This document shows, piece after piece, positions 25,516 through 34,762 of a DNA stretch of 64,000 bases. The stretch is from Flavobacterium aeripolare. Lineage in GTDB: Bacteria > Bacteroidota > Bacteroidia > Flavobacteriales > Flavobacteriaceae. Each line of letters begins with the position of its first letter. Position 1 is the first letter of the stretch. A program made the translations under genes and the position numbers. The notes beneath the pieces are model-generated. The model saw nothing but the letters and a program-made list of their open reading frames with translations. It was not told where the DNA came from and made no database searches. The stretch spans positions 1-64,000 of the forward strand of contig NZ_JABSNL010000006.1 in NCBI RefSeq assembly GCF_013294025.1. Reading direction: 5' to 3'.

Positions 25516-26063
25516 TTTAGTTTATATGAGATCATGACACCTCCTCTATAAGGAAACCATTCACCACTTTTATTGTAATTTTTAGCTTTGTCATAACGTG
25601 TTCCATCACTTAAGAGATAGCCCTTGTAGAACCCTTGATGCCAGCCACCACCAAAAAAGCAGTCTAAGTAGAATTTATCATTTAGCTTGGCTTTGTAACC
25701 TAAAGTTGCTCCTGCAAAGTAGCCTTTTCCAACTTCGTAGTTGTCTGTGTTTATATAGTTCCATTTCTGGAAGTTGTATTTACTAACACCTACATGACCA
25801 CCTATATATAGACCATTATCGGTTTCCTTAAAGTGGTAACGGTACTCAGAGGTTAAGGTATAAAATTCACGAGGCTTTCCGTTTACAGATTTCCAAAACG
25901 ATCCTAATGCATCAAAGTTTAACGTTGATTTATCGCCTATTTTTGTCTCAATCGCGACATTGGGAATCGTTAATAAGGTCGTTAAAGCATTTACTTTAAC
26001 GTAGGTTTGACTGTGTGAAGTGACAGCTAGAAGAAGTATAGTAAGAATAATTAATTTTTTCAT
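25512..26063 (-). CDS. DUF3575-like outer-membrane beta-barrel protein
   Basis: The 183-residue protein has a cleavable signal peptide (KKLIILTILLLAVTSHSQ) and a mature part of alternating beta strands with many aromatic residues, including SEYRYHF, GLYIGGHVG, YFAGATLGYK, FGGGWHQGFYKG and a final Leu-Asn. This pattern is that of the DUF3575 family, probable small outer-membrane barrels of unknown function in Bacteroidota. The start at 26063 puts the signal peptide at the N-terminus; the frame continues 6 codons upstream. Confidence 0.78.
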   Translation of the reverse strand: MKKLIILTILLLAVTSHSQTYVKVNALTTLLTIPNVAIETKIGDKSTLNFDALGSFWKSVNGKPREFYTLTSEYRYHFKETDNGLYIGGHVGVSKYNFQKWNYINTDNYEVGKGYFAGATLGYKAKLNDKFYLDCFFGGGWHQGFYKGYLLSDGTRYDKAKNYNKSGEWFPYRGGVMISYKLN

Positions 26064-26162
26064 TGTGTGTGTTTTGACCAATGCTAATGTGAAAAACCAT
26101 CGGTGCTACTGTTTGTTATAAGTAAACACGAATGTACTTATTTTAGTATCCATAACGGTAAA

Positions 26163-26726
26163 TTAATTTTGATAATTGTCATTATTGAGAAGCGAATAAA
26201 TAACTGTATCCGTATATTTTCCTTCATAAAACTGATTCTCAATAAAGTGTGCTTCTTTTTTAAATCCGCTCTTTTGCAGCACTTTTTCAGAGCCAATATT
26301 GTTAGGATCGATCACGGCTTCAATAGAGTGTAACTTCATTTCTTTAAAGCCATATTCCACTACTTTTTTCATCGCTTCAACTACAATACCTTGACGCTGG
26401 AATTTAGGACTCAAGATATAGCCTACTTCTGCTCGATGATTGATAGCTTGAATGCGGTAATGGCCTATTAGACCAATTAGCGTATCTGTTCCTTTTAATG
26501 TAATTGCCCAGTTGATTCCTTCGTTGTTATTTATGGTCGCGTCTATAGTATCAATATGGGCAGCTGCATCGGCTATTGTTATAGCAAGTGGTCTCGGTAT
26601 ATACTGCATCACTTCTTTATCAGATCGCAGCGCAAATACCTCGTTGACATCGTTTTGTACAACTCTTCTCAATAACAACCGCTCGGTTTCTAGATTGGGA
26701 AACGGTTCAAAATTTATAGTAAGCAT
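26163..26726 (-). CDS. GNAT acetyltransferase, RimJ/RimL type
   Basis: The 187-residue protein has the RimJ/RimL layout: LETERLLLRRVVQNDVNEVFALRSD at the start, GYILSPKFQRQGIVVEAMKKVVEYGF as the acetyl-CoA site, and EAVIDPNNIGSEKVLQKSGF near the end. The related enzymes acetylate protein N-termini or small molecules. Its stop is 99 bp before the DUF3575 gene and its start is 15 bp after the aldose epimerase-like gene, with which it is probably co-transcribed. Confidence 0.88.
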   Translation of the reverse strand: MLTINFEPFPNLETERLLLRRVVQNDVNEVFALRSDKEVMQYIPRPLAITIADAAAHIDTIDATINNNEGINWAITLKGTDTLIGLIGHYRIQAINHRAEVGYILSPKFQRQGIVVEAMKKVVEYGFKEMKLHSIEAVIDPNNIGSEKVLQKSGFKKEAHFIENQFYEGKYTDTVIYSLLNNDNYQN

Positions 26727-26741
26727 AAATTGTCTTTTTAA

Positions 26742-27596
26742 TTATAAAATTTCGATACTATATGTTGTTTCAAATCTTGTTCCTGAGGCAATAACTACAA
26801 CAGCTTCCTTCTCAACTAATTTTCCAGAACTTTCCATCGTGTCAGAATAGCCATACCAAGGTTCGATACATAAAAAAGGAGCATTTTGCATGGTCCAAAT
26901 TCCCAAGTTTGGAAATTTTTTATAGTGTACGGCTAGTAATGGCGTAGTTTCTTCGATTATTGTAATCGAATTTGATTGTAATGTTTTAAAAATTAGTGCG
27001 TCTCTTTCAAATAATGTGTACTGTAATGCTACTTTTCTATCTATTGCAACTAGATCCTCTGTAACAGTAGTGAGTAAATTATTCTCTAGTAAATGATAGC
27101 TCAATTTTTCTTCTTTTTCGAATTCTAATCCGTAGCGATCAAAAGCTAATGGAAGCGAGAAAGCAGGATGTGCACCTATAGAGAAAGGCAGTATATGGTC
27201 CCCATTATTAACTACCAAATAGTCAACTTTCAAAGAGGTACTTTCAAGCGAGTATTTAACTTGCAATTCAAAAGCAAATGGATACACTTCTAAAGTTGTT
27301 TCATTCGAATGTAAAGAAAATGTAGCACTGTCTTCTTTTTTATCTATTAGATCAAATGTTAAATCTCTGGCAAAACCATGTCGTGATAGCACATATTTAG
27401 CGTCGTCATAGGTGTAGCTATTGTCTTTCAAGGTTCCCACAATTGGAAAAAGAATAGGGGAGTGCTTTGCCCAAAACTTAGGATCTGCCTGCCACATGTA
27501 TTCTCTTGAAGTAGCTCTTTTTACAAGAGAACAAAGTTCGGCTCCAGCATGTTTGATTTCTGCTGTGAGGATAGCGTTTGAAATGGTTGTTGTCAT
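26742..27596 (-). CDS. Aldose 1-epimerase-like protein (LacX/YihR type)
   Basis: The 284-residue beta-sandwich protein matches the aldose-1-epimerase superfamily. It has the catalytic-type His in GAHPAFSLPL, the acidic residue in CIEPWYGYSD, and the early segment SREYMWQADPKFWAKHSPILFPIVG typical of the LacX-like branch. It would interconvert sugar anomers; the substrate is unknown. No sugar-pathway genes are adjacent. Confidence 0.85.
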   Translation of the reverse strand: MTTTISNAILTAEIKHAGAELCSLVKRATSREYMWQADPKFWAKHSPILFPIVGTLKDNSYTYDDAKYVLSRHGFARDLTFDLIDKKEDSATFSLHSNETTLEVYPFAFELQVKYSLESTSLKVDYLVVNNGDHILPFSIGAHPAFSLPLAFDRYGLEFEKEEKLSYHLLENNLLTTVTEDLVAIDRKVALQYTLFERDALIFKTLQSNSITIIEETTPLLAVHYKKFPNLGIWTMQNAPFLCIEPWYGYSDTMESSGKLVEKEAVVVIASGTRFETTYSIEIL

Positions 27597-27772
27597 CAGA
27601 ATTTAAAATTATAGCGTTCGATACTGTAAATATATTTTTAAATTTTCACAATACATCTGTGTGGTCGATTTTATGCTGAACTAAATAATGTTTTCTTAAA
27701 ATTTCATCCTTATTCTGAAATTTATTTACCAATCTGTTTTTTTTTGCTAATTTGGTTGTAAAATTCAAACAC

Positions 27773-30040
27773 ATGAAAAATATCAGGTTCAAAGCTGTAC
27801 TTCACATGGCTTTATTAGTAGGTGTTTCTTCTGTTTATGCTCAAAATGAGCCCGTAAAAACAAAAGAAGCTCCAGTCTCAAATTACAATTATCATGACGC
27901 ATTTGCCCCGTTTTTTTACACTAAAAACGGTACAACTACACGATCTGCAAGTGGGCAGCCAGGAGCAGAGTATTGGCAAAACCGTGCAGATTATGTGCTT
28001 ACAGCTAAACTAAATGCTGAGAAAAACGAAATAACTGGTACAGATATCGTTACCTATACTAACAACAGTCCTGATAAAATGAATTTTGTTTGGATGAATG
28101 TGGACCAAAATTTATTTAAAAAAGATTCTAGAGGTAATGCTGTAGTGCCACTAACGGGTAGTCGTAACGGTGCTCAAGGAGAAGAATTTGATGGTGGTCA
28201 TAAAATCACATCTGTCAAAGTGCTAAACAGCGTAAAGGGAAAAGTTACTGAGGTCGAAGCTAAATTTTTAATCACCGACACGAGAATGCAAGTTTTTCTA
28301 CCTGAGGAGTTAAAAGCTAAAGGGGGAACTGTTAAAATAAAAATTGACTTCTCGTACATTTCGCCAAAAGAAGGTTCTGATCGTACCGGAGTTTTAGATA
28401 CTAAAAACGGAAAAATCTTCACCATCGCACAATGGTATCCGCGCATGTGTGTTTATGATGACGTAAGAGGATGGAACACTAATCCATATTTAGGAGCATC
28501 AGAATTCTATTTAGAATACGGAGATTTTGACTTAAACATCACGGTTCCTGCAAATCACATTGTAGTGTCTTCTGGTGAGTTAGTGAATCCTACTGCTGTT
28601 TATAGCACTGTAGAACAAAGTAGATTAGCAAAGGCAAAAGCTAGCGACAAAACGGTCATGATTCGTACGCAAGAGGAGGTTGATGCATTAGCAAAAACAA
28701 ATCCTACAGCAACTAAAACATGGCACTATAAATTAAAAAATGCTAGAGATTTGTCTTGGGCATCTTCAGCTGCTTTTATTTTAGATGGAGCAAAAATTAA
28801 CTTACCAAGTGGTAAAAAATCTTTGGCATTATCAGCTTACCCAGTTGAAAGTGCTGGTGATGCTGCTTATGGTCGCTCAACAGAATATGTAAAAGGATCT
28901 ATCGAACATTACTCTAAAAAATGGATGGAATATACGTATCCTGTTGCTACAAATGTGGCTGGCAACGAAGGAGGAATGGAATATCCCGGAATCGTTTTTT
29001 GTAGCTGGGAGTCTAAGGGAGAAGATTTATGGGGAGTTACTGATCACGAGTTTGGTCACAACTGGTTCCCAATGATTGTAGGATCAAACGAACGCTTGTT
29101 TGGTTGGATGGACGAAGGTTTCAATACTTTCATCAATTCACTAAGTACAGAGGCTTTTAACAATGGTGAGTACAAATCGCCAGCTGCTGATTTACATAGA
29201 ATCGCAGATCGATATACAAATGATAAATTAGAAACAATCATGAGTTCTCCTGATAATATGCTAGAAGGAAACATTGGTTTGTTATTGTATGCTAAACCTA
29301 GCTCCGGACTGGTTATATTAAGAGAACAAATATTAGGGCCAGAAAGATTTGATTTGGCTTTTCGCACATACGTTGACAGATGGGCCTTTAAACACCCAAC
29401 ACCAGATGATTTCTTTAGAACTATGGAAAACGTTGCTGGAGAAGACTTAAGTTGGTTCTGGAGAGGATGGTTTCAATACAACTGGAAGTTTGATCAAGGA
29501 ATCACTGGAGTAAAATATGTAAAAAATGACCCTAGTAAAGGGGTAGTAATCACTGTCGAAAATTTCGAAAAAATGCCTATGCCAGTCTTAATTGATGTGA
29601 AATTTAAAAGTGGTAAAGTGGATCACATTAACTTGCCAGTAGAGGTATGGCAGAGAAACACTTCATGGTCGTTTAAACATGAATCTACAGAAGAGATTGA
29701 AAGCATTACTCTAGATCCACAACACGTTTTACCGGACAATAATCCTACTAATGATGTATGGTCAGCTGCTACAGGCGAAGTGGAAAAAGATGTAATACTT
29801 GATGGTTATTTAGGAACTTTTTCGAATACAAAAGCGCCCATAAAAATCACTTTTTCAGAAAAGAACAGCGCACTTAATGTAGCAATTACTGATTATCCTG
29901 AATTCACGGTTGAGCCTATTGGTAAAGATTTATTCGAATCAAAAAGAGCAGGTCTACAATTCCAATTTAATGATAATAAAGATGGCTTTGATATGATTAT
30001 TAGTGCAGATCAAAAAATCCCTTTTACAAGAGATAAATAA
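27773..30040 (+). CDS. M1-family zinc metallopeptidase, secreted
   Basis: This 755-residue protein is an aminopeptidase N-like enzyme. A signal peptide ([14 protein letters not shown]) is followed by the M1 N-terminal beta domain and the catalytic domain with GGMEYPG (the GxMEN counterpart), the zinc motif HEFGHNWF with His425/Glu426/His429, and the third ligand Glu448 18 residues later in WMDEGFN. It would trim peptides in the periplasm or at the surface. The start at 27773 places the signal peptide at the N-terminus; the frame is open 7 codons further upstream. A strong terminator follows. Confidence 0.92.
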   Translation: MKNIRFKAVLHMALLVGVSSVYAQNEPVKTKEAPVSNYNYHDAFAPFFYTKNGTTTRSASGQPGAEYWQNRADYVLTAKLNAEKNEITGTDIVTYTNNSPDKMNFVWMNVDQNLFKKDSRGNAVVPLTGSRNGAQGEEFDGGHKITSVKVLNSVKGKVTEVEAKFLITDTRMQVFLPEELKAKGGTVKIKIDFSYISPKEGSDRTGVLDTKNGKIFTIAQWYPRMCVYDDVRGWNTNPYLGASEFYLEYGDFDLNITVPANHIVVSSGELVNPTAVYSTVEQSRLAKAKASDKTVMIRTQEEVDALAKTNPTATKTWHYKLKNARDLSWASSAAFILDGAKINLPSGKKSLALSAYPVESAGDAAYGRSTEYVKGSIEHYSKKWMEYTYPVATNVAGNEGGMEYPGIVFCSWESKGEDLWGVTDHEFGHNWFPMIVGSNERLFGWMDEGFNTFINSLSTEAFNNGEYKSPAADLHRIADRYTNDKLETIMSSPDNMLEGNIGLLLYAKPSSGLVILREQILGPERFDLAFRTYVDRWAFKHPTPDDFFRTMENVAGEDLSWFWRGWFQYNWKFDQGITGVKYVKNDPSKGVVITVENFEKMPMPVLIDVKFKSGKVDHINLPVEVWQRNTSWSFKHESTEEIESITLDPQHVLPDNNPTNDVWSAATGEVEKDVILDGYLGTFSNTKAPIKITFSEKNSALNVAITDYPEFTVEPIGKDLFESKRAGLQFQFNDNKDGFDMIISADQKIPFTRDK

Positions 30041-30063
30041 GTGAATAGCATACTTGATAAACT

Positions 30064-30093
30064 AAAAACACCAGCATATAGCTGGTGTTTTTT
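30064..30093. terminator. Bidirectional terminator
   Basis: AAACACCAGC pairs with GCTGGTGTTT around a 5-base loop, with T-tracts on both strands. It sits between the convergent M1 peptidase and aguA genes. Confidence 0.8.
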
Positions 30094-30118
30094 TATATAT
30101 CAAATATAAGAATATTTA

Positions 30119-31162
30119 TTATTCTGCAGGTATTTGTTGGCTAAGGCAATGTAAAGTACCTAATCCCCAAATCAAATCTATGGCGCTTATTCCAATAATC
30201 TCTCTATCAGGAAAGCACTCAGCTAAGATGTTTAATGCCTTGCGATCGTTAGGATCATTAAAAGTAGGAACCAAGACACATTTATTCAAAATTAAGAAAT
30301 TAGCATAGCTCGCAGGTAATGTAAGATCATCAAAGTCAATTTGCTTAGGCATTGGCAATGCCACAATAACTGGCGCTTTTCCATTTTCTAATTTGGCTTC
30401 CTGTAAGCGCTTCAAATTATCTTGTAAAGGCTTGAAGTTTGGACTTTCAGGATTAGTTTCAACAATGGTTACAATGGTATCTTCGTTAACAAAACGACTA
30501 AGATCATCGACATGTCCATGTGTGTCGTCCCCTTGAACGCCATTACCCAACCAGATAACATTTGTTACTCCTAAATATTCCTTAAATACCGCTTCGTAAT
30601 CAGCCTTTGTAAAGCCAGGATTACGTACTTGAATATTTGGGTCCATTAAACACTCTTCGGTTGTAAGTAAGGTCCCTTTTCCATTTACATCTATTGCACC
30701 ACCTTCAACAATAACCGCTTTGCCTTTGTAAGTCACTTGAGTCACAGGCAGGTTTAGATGTGTAGCAATTGTAGCAGGAATTTGTCTATCTAATTGATAA
30801 TTTTTATATTTAGCCCAACCATTAAAGTTGAAGTTTAATGCTTCTCTTTTACCATTATTCCTAACAATCATTGGACCTGAATCGCGCATCCAACTTCTAT
30901 TTGTTTTCTGAATGACAAAGGAAATGGAATCCATATTAACTTTGGCCATTTCTAGCATCTCAGTAACTTTTGATTTTAGTTTCTCATCGGCAACGACTAA
31001 GAAAACGGTTTCATAAGTCGCAACTTTTTTTATAAATTCAACAAAAGCCCATTGAATAGCATCGTATTTTCCAGGCCAATCTTTTCCGTTATGCGGAAAG
31101 CAAAGTAATATACCTTCTTGATTTTCCCATTCTGCAGGAAACCTTCTGTTATTTTCAGTCAT
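30119..31162 (-). CDS. aguA: Agmatine deiminase
   Basis: The 347-residue enzyme of the peptidylarginine-deiminase-like family converts agmatine to N-carbamoylputrescine. Motifs visible are WMRDSGPM, EGGAID, GDDTHGHVDDLSRF and the catalytic Cys in GTLHCLSQQ. It is the second of two consecutive minus-strand genes of the agmatine route; N-carbamoylputrescine amidase is just upstream. A TACCTTTG box lies at 31185-31192. No arginine decarboxylase is in the window, so the agmatine source is elsewhere. Confidence 0.94.
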   Translation of the reverse strand: MTENNRRFPAEWENQEGILLCFPHNGKDWPGKYDAIQWAFVEFIKKVATYETVFLVVADEKLKSKVTEMLEMAKVNMDSISFVIQKTNRSWMRDSGPMIVRNNGKREALNFNFNGWAKYKNYQLDRQIPATIATHLNLPVTQVTYKGKAVIVEGGAIDVNGKGTLLTTEECLMDPNIQVRNPGFTKADYEAVFKEYLGVTNVIWLGNGVQGDDTHGHVDDLSRFVNEDTIVTIVETNPESPNFKPLQDNLKRLQEAKLENGKAPVIVALPMPKQIDFDDLTLPASYANFLILNKCVLVPTFNDPNDRKALNILAECFPDREIIGISAIDLIWGLGTLHCLSQQIPAE

Positions 31163-31184
31163 AATAAATTTCGATTACAAAGTA

Positions 31185-31192
31185 CAAAGGTA
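31185..31192 (-). promoter_or_regulatory. -7 box for aguA
   Basis: The minus strand reads TACCTTTG, matching TAnnTTTG, 22 bases before the aguA start. No TTG at the usual distance was found. Confidence 0.4.
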
Positions 31193-31326
31193 AACATTCG
31201 AGAACAATTTCTATTTTATTTGCTAGAAGGAAATTTAGAAATAGGCTTCTAGTTATTTGTAATTACAAGCCAAGTCTATTTGTTATCCTCAATAATAAAT
31301 AAAATTGTTCGCTATAATAAATAGGT

Positions 31327-31363
31327 AAAAAAAATGGACTGAGGCAATTTGCTTCAGTCCATT
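31327..31363 (-). terminator. Terminator of the N-carbamoylputrescine amidase gene
   Basis: On the minus strand AATGGACTGA pairs with TCAGTCCATT through a stem of about 11 bp, followed by a run of T (seen as A-tract at 31327-31334). Confidence 0.75.
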
Positions 31364-31392
31364 ATTTCAATTTGCTATGATAGTTGTCTAAA

Positions 31393-32289
31393 TTACATTT
31401 TAGGGTCTATCGCTCTTTTTGTAATATCTCCAAAAGCATCGATTCTTCTATCTCTAAAAAACGGCCAGTTTTGACGAATGTTTTCTTGGAAGTCCAGATC
31501 TACTTCGGCAATTAAGATTTCTTCTTTATCGTGTGAGGCTTGCGCCAAAATTTCTCCTTGTGGTCCTGCAATAAACGAGGCACCCCAAAATTCAATTCCG
31601 TCTGTATCCGGTAAGTATTTCTCGAGACCTATTCTATTTGCTGCAGCAACATAAACACCATTTGCTACGGCATGACCTTTCATAACATTCATCCAGGCAC
31701 CGTATTGATTTGTCCCGTACTGCTCTTTTTCTCCTGGATGCCATCCAATGGCAGTAGGGTAGAACAATACTTCGGCTCCTTGCAACGCAGTTAAACGTGC
31801 TGCTTCTGGATACCATTGATCCCAGCAAATTAAGGTTCCAATTTTTCCTTTCTTTGTAGGTATCGTTTTAAAACCTAAATCACCTGGCGTAAAATAGAAT
31901 TTTTCATAAAAATAAGGATCATCTGGAATGTGCATTTTTCTATATAAACCGGCTTCAGATCCATCAGTGTCAATTATATAAGCACTATTATGGTAGATTC
32001 CGGCCATTCTTTTTTCGAAAAAAGGAACAATGATCACCACGCCTAATTCTTTTGCAAGAGCGCTAAAAGCAATAAAAGAAGTACTGTATAATGGCTCAGC
32101 TATTTCAAAATTATCAACGTCTTCACTTTGACAAAAATAGTGGCTGCTATACAATTCTGGCAATGTAATTACCTCTGCTCCTTGACTTGCAGCGTCTCTA
32201 ACCCAGCTAATACATTTTTTGAGGTTGTTTTCGGCAACGTCATTTAAGTTTAACTGAATAACTGCAATTTTATATTTTTTGTTTGACAT
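31393..32289 (-). CDS. aguB: N-carbamoylputrescine amidase
   Basis: The 298-residue nitrilase-fold enzyme hydrolyses N-carbamoylputrescine to putrescine, CO2 and ammonia. The catalytic Glu-Lys-Cys triad is in LPELYSS, YRKMHIPDDPYFYEKFYF and LICWDQWYPEAAR. The YFYEKFYFTPGD and EKQYGTNQYGAWMNVMKGHA segments are typical of the AguB branch. The start at 32289 gives MSNKKYKIAVIQLN; an in-frame ATG 21 bases upstream is less likely. Together with aguA it completes agmatine to putrescine. Confidence 0.94.
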   Translation of the reverse strand: MSNKKYKIAVIQLNLNDVAENNLKKCISWVRDAASQGAEVITLPELYSSHYFCQSEDVDNFEIAEPLYSTSFIAFSALAKELGVVIIVPFFEKRMAGIYHNSAYIIDTDGSEAGLYRKMHIPDDPYFYEKFYFTPGDLGFKTIPTKKGKIGTLICWDQWYPEAARLTALQGAEVLFYPTAIGWHPGEKEQYGTNQYGAWMNVMKGHAVANGVYVAAANRIGLEKYLPDTDGIEFWGASFIAGPQGEILAQASHDKEEILIAEVDLDFQENIRQNWPFFRDRRIDAFGDITKRAIDPKM

Positions 32290-32307
32290 AGTAATGATTT
32301 TAGAATG

Positions 32308-32315
32308 CAAATTTA
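32308..32315 (-). promoter_or_regulatory. -7 box for aguB
   Basis: The minus strand reads TAAATTTG, a TAnnTTTG match, 18 bases before the aguB start codon. Confidence 0.4.
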
Positions 32316-32364
32316 GTAAATTTTATAAACAGTAAAAAATGAAGAAATTTCATTTATGAAAATA

Positions 32365-32934
32365 TTATACAACGACAATATCATGCTTGGCGAGCAAACC
32401 ATGAACTGCTGATAGTGAAAAGTTTGCTTTTTTAATTGCTGTCTTTTTAGGGTCTATGATATAATTAAAACTGCTGTAGAAGTTAGTTCTAATTGCTTTT
32501 GCTCCAGCAAATTCTGAACGGTATAAATCGCAATTTACAAACCAAGCATCTGTTAAGTCACAATCCATAAAGTCGGCGGCAACGATACTACAGTCTTTAA
32601 AAGTGGTGCTTTTCATTTTTAAAGCATAGAATTTTGAAAAATCAAGGGTGCACTTTTCGAAATTAATTTCAAATATTAATTTATCGCACATAGCAAAATT
32701 CACAGCGACAATAGTACAATCGATAAATTTTGCATTCCTGAAAGCCACATGATTGATCATCGCATTAGAAAAATCACAGTTAGTAAATGTGCAATCTATA
32801 AATGTAACAGCAATAAAATTACACATAGAGAAATTGCAATTGTCAAACGTGCAAAATTCAAATTCTTGATGGTTTAAATCATCACGATCGTAGCTTTTAT
32901 TGTGGTAGTTTTTATCTAATAGGTATGCAGTCAT
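32365..32934 (-). CDS. Pentapeptide-repeat protein
   Basis: The 189-residue protein is made mostly of pentapeptide repeats with Phe or Leu at the centre and Cys, Asn, Ala or Thr before it (for example CTFDN CNFSM CNFIA, CTFTN CDFSN), giving a right-handed quadrilateral beta helix. The pattern runs from about residue 25 to 160 and is shorter than Qnr proteins (about 218). Such proteins can mimic DNA and shield gyrase, but nothing here proves that. A TAAATTTG box lies at 32978-32985 on the minus strand. Confidence 0.9.
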   Translation of the reverse strand: MTAYLLDKNYHNKSYDRDDLNHQEFEFCTFDNCNFSMCNFIAVTFIDCTFTNCDFSNAMINHVAFRNAKFIDCTIVAVNFAMCDKLIFEINFEKCTLDFSKFYALKMKSTTFKDCSIVAADFMDCDLTDAWFVNCDLYRSEFAGAKAIRTNFYSSFNYIIDPKKTAIKKANFSLSAVHGLLAKHDIVVV

Positions 32935-32977
32935 CGTGGGTGTTTTATTATAGATAAATTTTCACTTATTTTGAGTG

Positions 32978-32985
32978 CAAATTTA
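32978..32985 (-). promoter_or_regulatory. -7 box for the pentapeptide-repeat gene
   Basis: The minus strand reads TAAATTTG, a TAnnTTTG match, 43 bases before the start codon. Confidence 0.4.
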
Positions 32986-33523
32986 TAAAAAAAATAGTGG
33001 TTTATATGTCTTAAATTGGGATGCTTTTCTATATCCTATTTTGACCTAAAAATAGTGCGGATGGTAGTATTTTTTGAGTCCCTTTGTGCTCCTTTTTCAT
33101 GGATTTTACTGTTTATTGTTGGAAATCTAAAAATGAAAAATAGGCGCTCATTTCACTATGGGCAGTACATTTTTGAATTATTTTATTTCGATTTATACAA
33201 TTTCGTTATAAAGTTATAAGATTATAATGTCAGAAAAATAACTTTCAGGATAATGATCATTCTACAAGAAATTCATACAATGTTACAACTTTTTATAAGT
33301 TCTTTTTTTTATTTTTGAAGCAATAAAATGACGCTAGTTGCAAACAAAATAATGAAAGAAATTTATCTCAGTTTGAATTTAAGTTCTTGAGTTCTTTTTC
33401 GGCCTTTATTAGCGCATTAAATTGCAGCTTAAAAACCATCATTTTATTTTATAATTTATTAAATATTGCCACCACTTAATGCACCGTTTTTACTGCTGTT
33501 AAAAACAATTGAAATAAAAAATT
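32986..33523. other. AT-rich upstream region of the signalling operon
   Basis: About 540 bp without a convincing gene. A 67-codon open frame at 33016-33219 has no recognisable features. A TATTTTTG box at 33310-33317 may be the operon promoter, leaving a 200-base leader before 33524. No riboswitch or clear operator was recognised. Confidence 0.45.
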
Positions 33524-34741
33524 ATGATACTAATCGTCGATGATATAAAAGCCAATATAATTGCTTTAAAAAAAATATTGGAGCTTCACAATCTTGAAGT
33601 AGATACTGCCGAATCTGGTGAGGAAGCTTTGAAGAAAATCCTGAAGTATAATTATAGTCTGATTATTATGGATGTTCAAATGCCTGGAATGGATGGATTT
33701 GAAGTTGCTGAGATGTTAGCGGGAAACAATCGCACAAAGGATATTCCTGTGATTTTTCTATCAGCAGTAAACAAACAAAAAAAGTTTATTTCTAAAGGGT
33801 ATGAAACGGGTGGAGTAGACTACATCACAAAACCTGTTGACTCTGATTTACTTATCCTTAAAGTAAAGACTTTTCTAAAAATCTACCAGCAACAAAAGGA
33901 ATTATTAGATATCAAAGAATTACTATCTAAGGAAGTAGAGATTAGAAAAGAAGCTCAAGAAAATTTAGAGGTTAAAATCAAAGAGAGAACAAAGGAGCTT
34001 GTTACAAAAAATGAAGAGCTTGAATTGCGAAATCACGAACTGCAACAATTCTCATGGGTGGTATCACACGATTTAAAAGAACCACTTCGTAAAATACAGA
34101 TTTTTATCAATATTATTAAAGATCGGTATTTGGTTAACGACGAGAAAGGAATTGACTACGTAACACGCACGGTTAAAGCCGCTGATCGAATGCAAAACCT
34201 TATTTCTGACTTATTGGAGTACTCAAGATTATCTGCTAAGGTGAGTCCGGAGCAGGTAGATTTAAACGAGTTAATTGACGAAGTGTTAATTGATTTTGAT
34301 TATTTGACAGAAAGTAAAAAAGCAATCATAAATTATAATAAATTGCCAGCAATTAATGGGATCCCTACACAGCTTAGGCAGGTGTTTCAAAATTTGATAG
34401 GTAACTCTTTGAAATTTACTAACGATGAGGTAACTCCTGTGATTGATATAACATCAGAAATTGTTGAAAGTAGGGACTTTGATAGTGCTGTTGATGAACA
34501 AGGCTCTTATTGCAGAATCATAGTTAAGGACAACGGAATAGGTTTTGACGATCAATACTTGAATAAAATTTTTATGATTTTTCAAAGTCTTAGTGATCGA
34601 AAAGTGTATGAAGGAACCGGAATTGGGTTAGCAATTGCTAAAAAGATTATCGAAAAACACAATGGATTGATTACTGCAAAGAGTCAAGTGGGCGCTGGAG
34701 CAAGCTTTATAATGATTTTACCATTGCAATTTACAGAATAA
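33524..34741 (+). CDS. Response regulator-histidine kinase fusion (REC-HisKA-HATPase)
   Basis: The 405-residue soluble protein starts with a receiver domain (about 1-120; ILIVDDIKAN, phosphoacceptor Asp50 in IIMDVQMPG, Lys in ITKPVD). A coiled coil (about 122-172) and a HisKA/HATPase kinase follow, with His182 in VSHDLKEPLRKI, the N box NLIGNSLKFT, DNGIGF and GTGIGLAI. Phosphorylation of REC probably controls the kinase, as in cyanobacterial and Bacteroidota phytochrome-type cascades. It is the first gene of a five-gene operon; the giant hybrid kinase begins 21 bp later. Confidence 0.9.
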   Translation: MILIVDDIKANIIALKKILELHNLEVDTAESGEEALKKILKYNYSLIIMDVQMPGMDGFEVAEMLAGNNRTKDIPVIFLSAVNKQKKFISKGYETGGVDYITKPVDSDLLILKVKTFLKIYQQQKELLDIKELLSKEVEIRKEAQENLEVKIKERTKELVTKNEELELRNHELQQFSWVVSHDLKEPLRKIQIFINIIKDRYLVNDEKGIDYVTRTVKAADRMQNLISDLLEYSRLSAKVSPEQVDLNELIDEVLIDFDYLTESKKAIINYNKLPAINGIPTQLRQVFQNLIGNSLKFTNDEVTPVIDITSEIVESRDFDSAVDEQGSYCRIIVKDNGIGFDDQYLNKIFMIFQSLSDRKVYEGTGIGLAIAKKIIEKHNGLITAKSQVGAGASFIMILPLQFTE

Positions 34742-34762
34742 ATAATAACAGGTTATAGGTCT

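Noticed and set aside
26103..26333. 76-codon plus-strand frame overlapping the RimJ/RimL-like gene
   Set aside because: Antisense shadow of a clear acetyltransferase gene.
32365..32934. Qnr-type quinolone resistance gene
   Set aside because: The pentapeptide repeats are clear, but the protein is shorter than Qnr and shows no specific loop features, so only the family name is supported.
33016..33219. 67-codon frame in the gap before the signalling operon
   Set aside because: AT-rich, no family resemblance, no promoter or terminator of its own.
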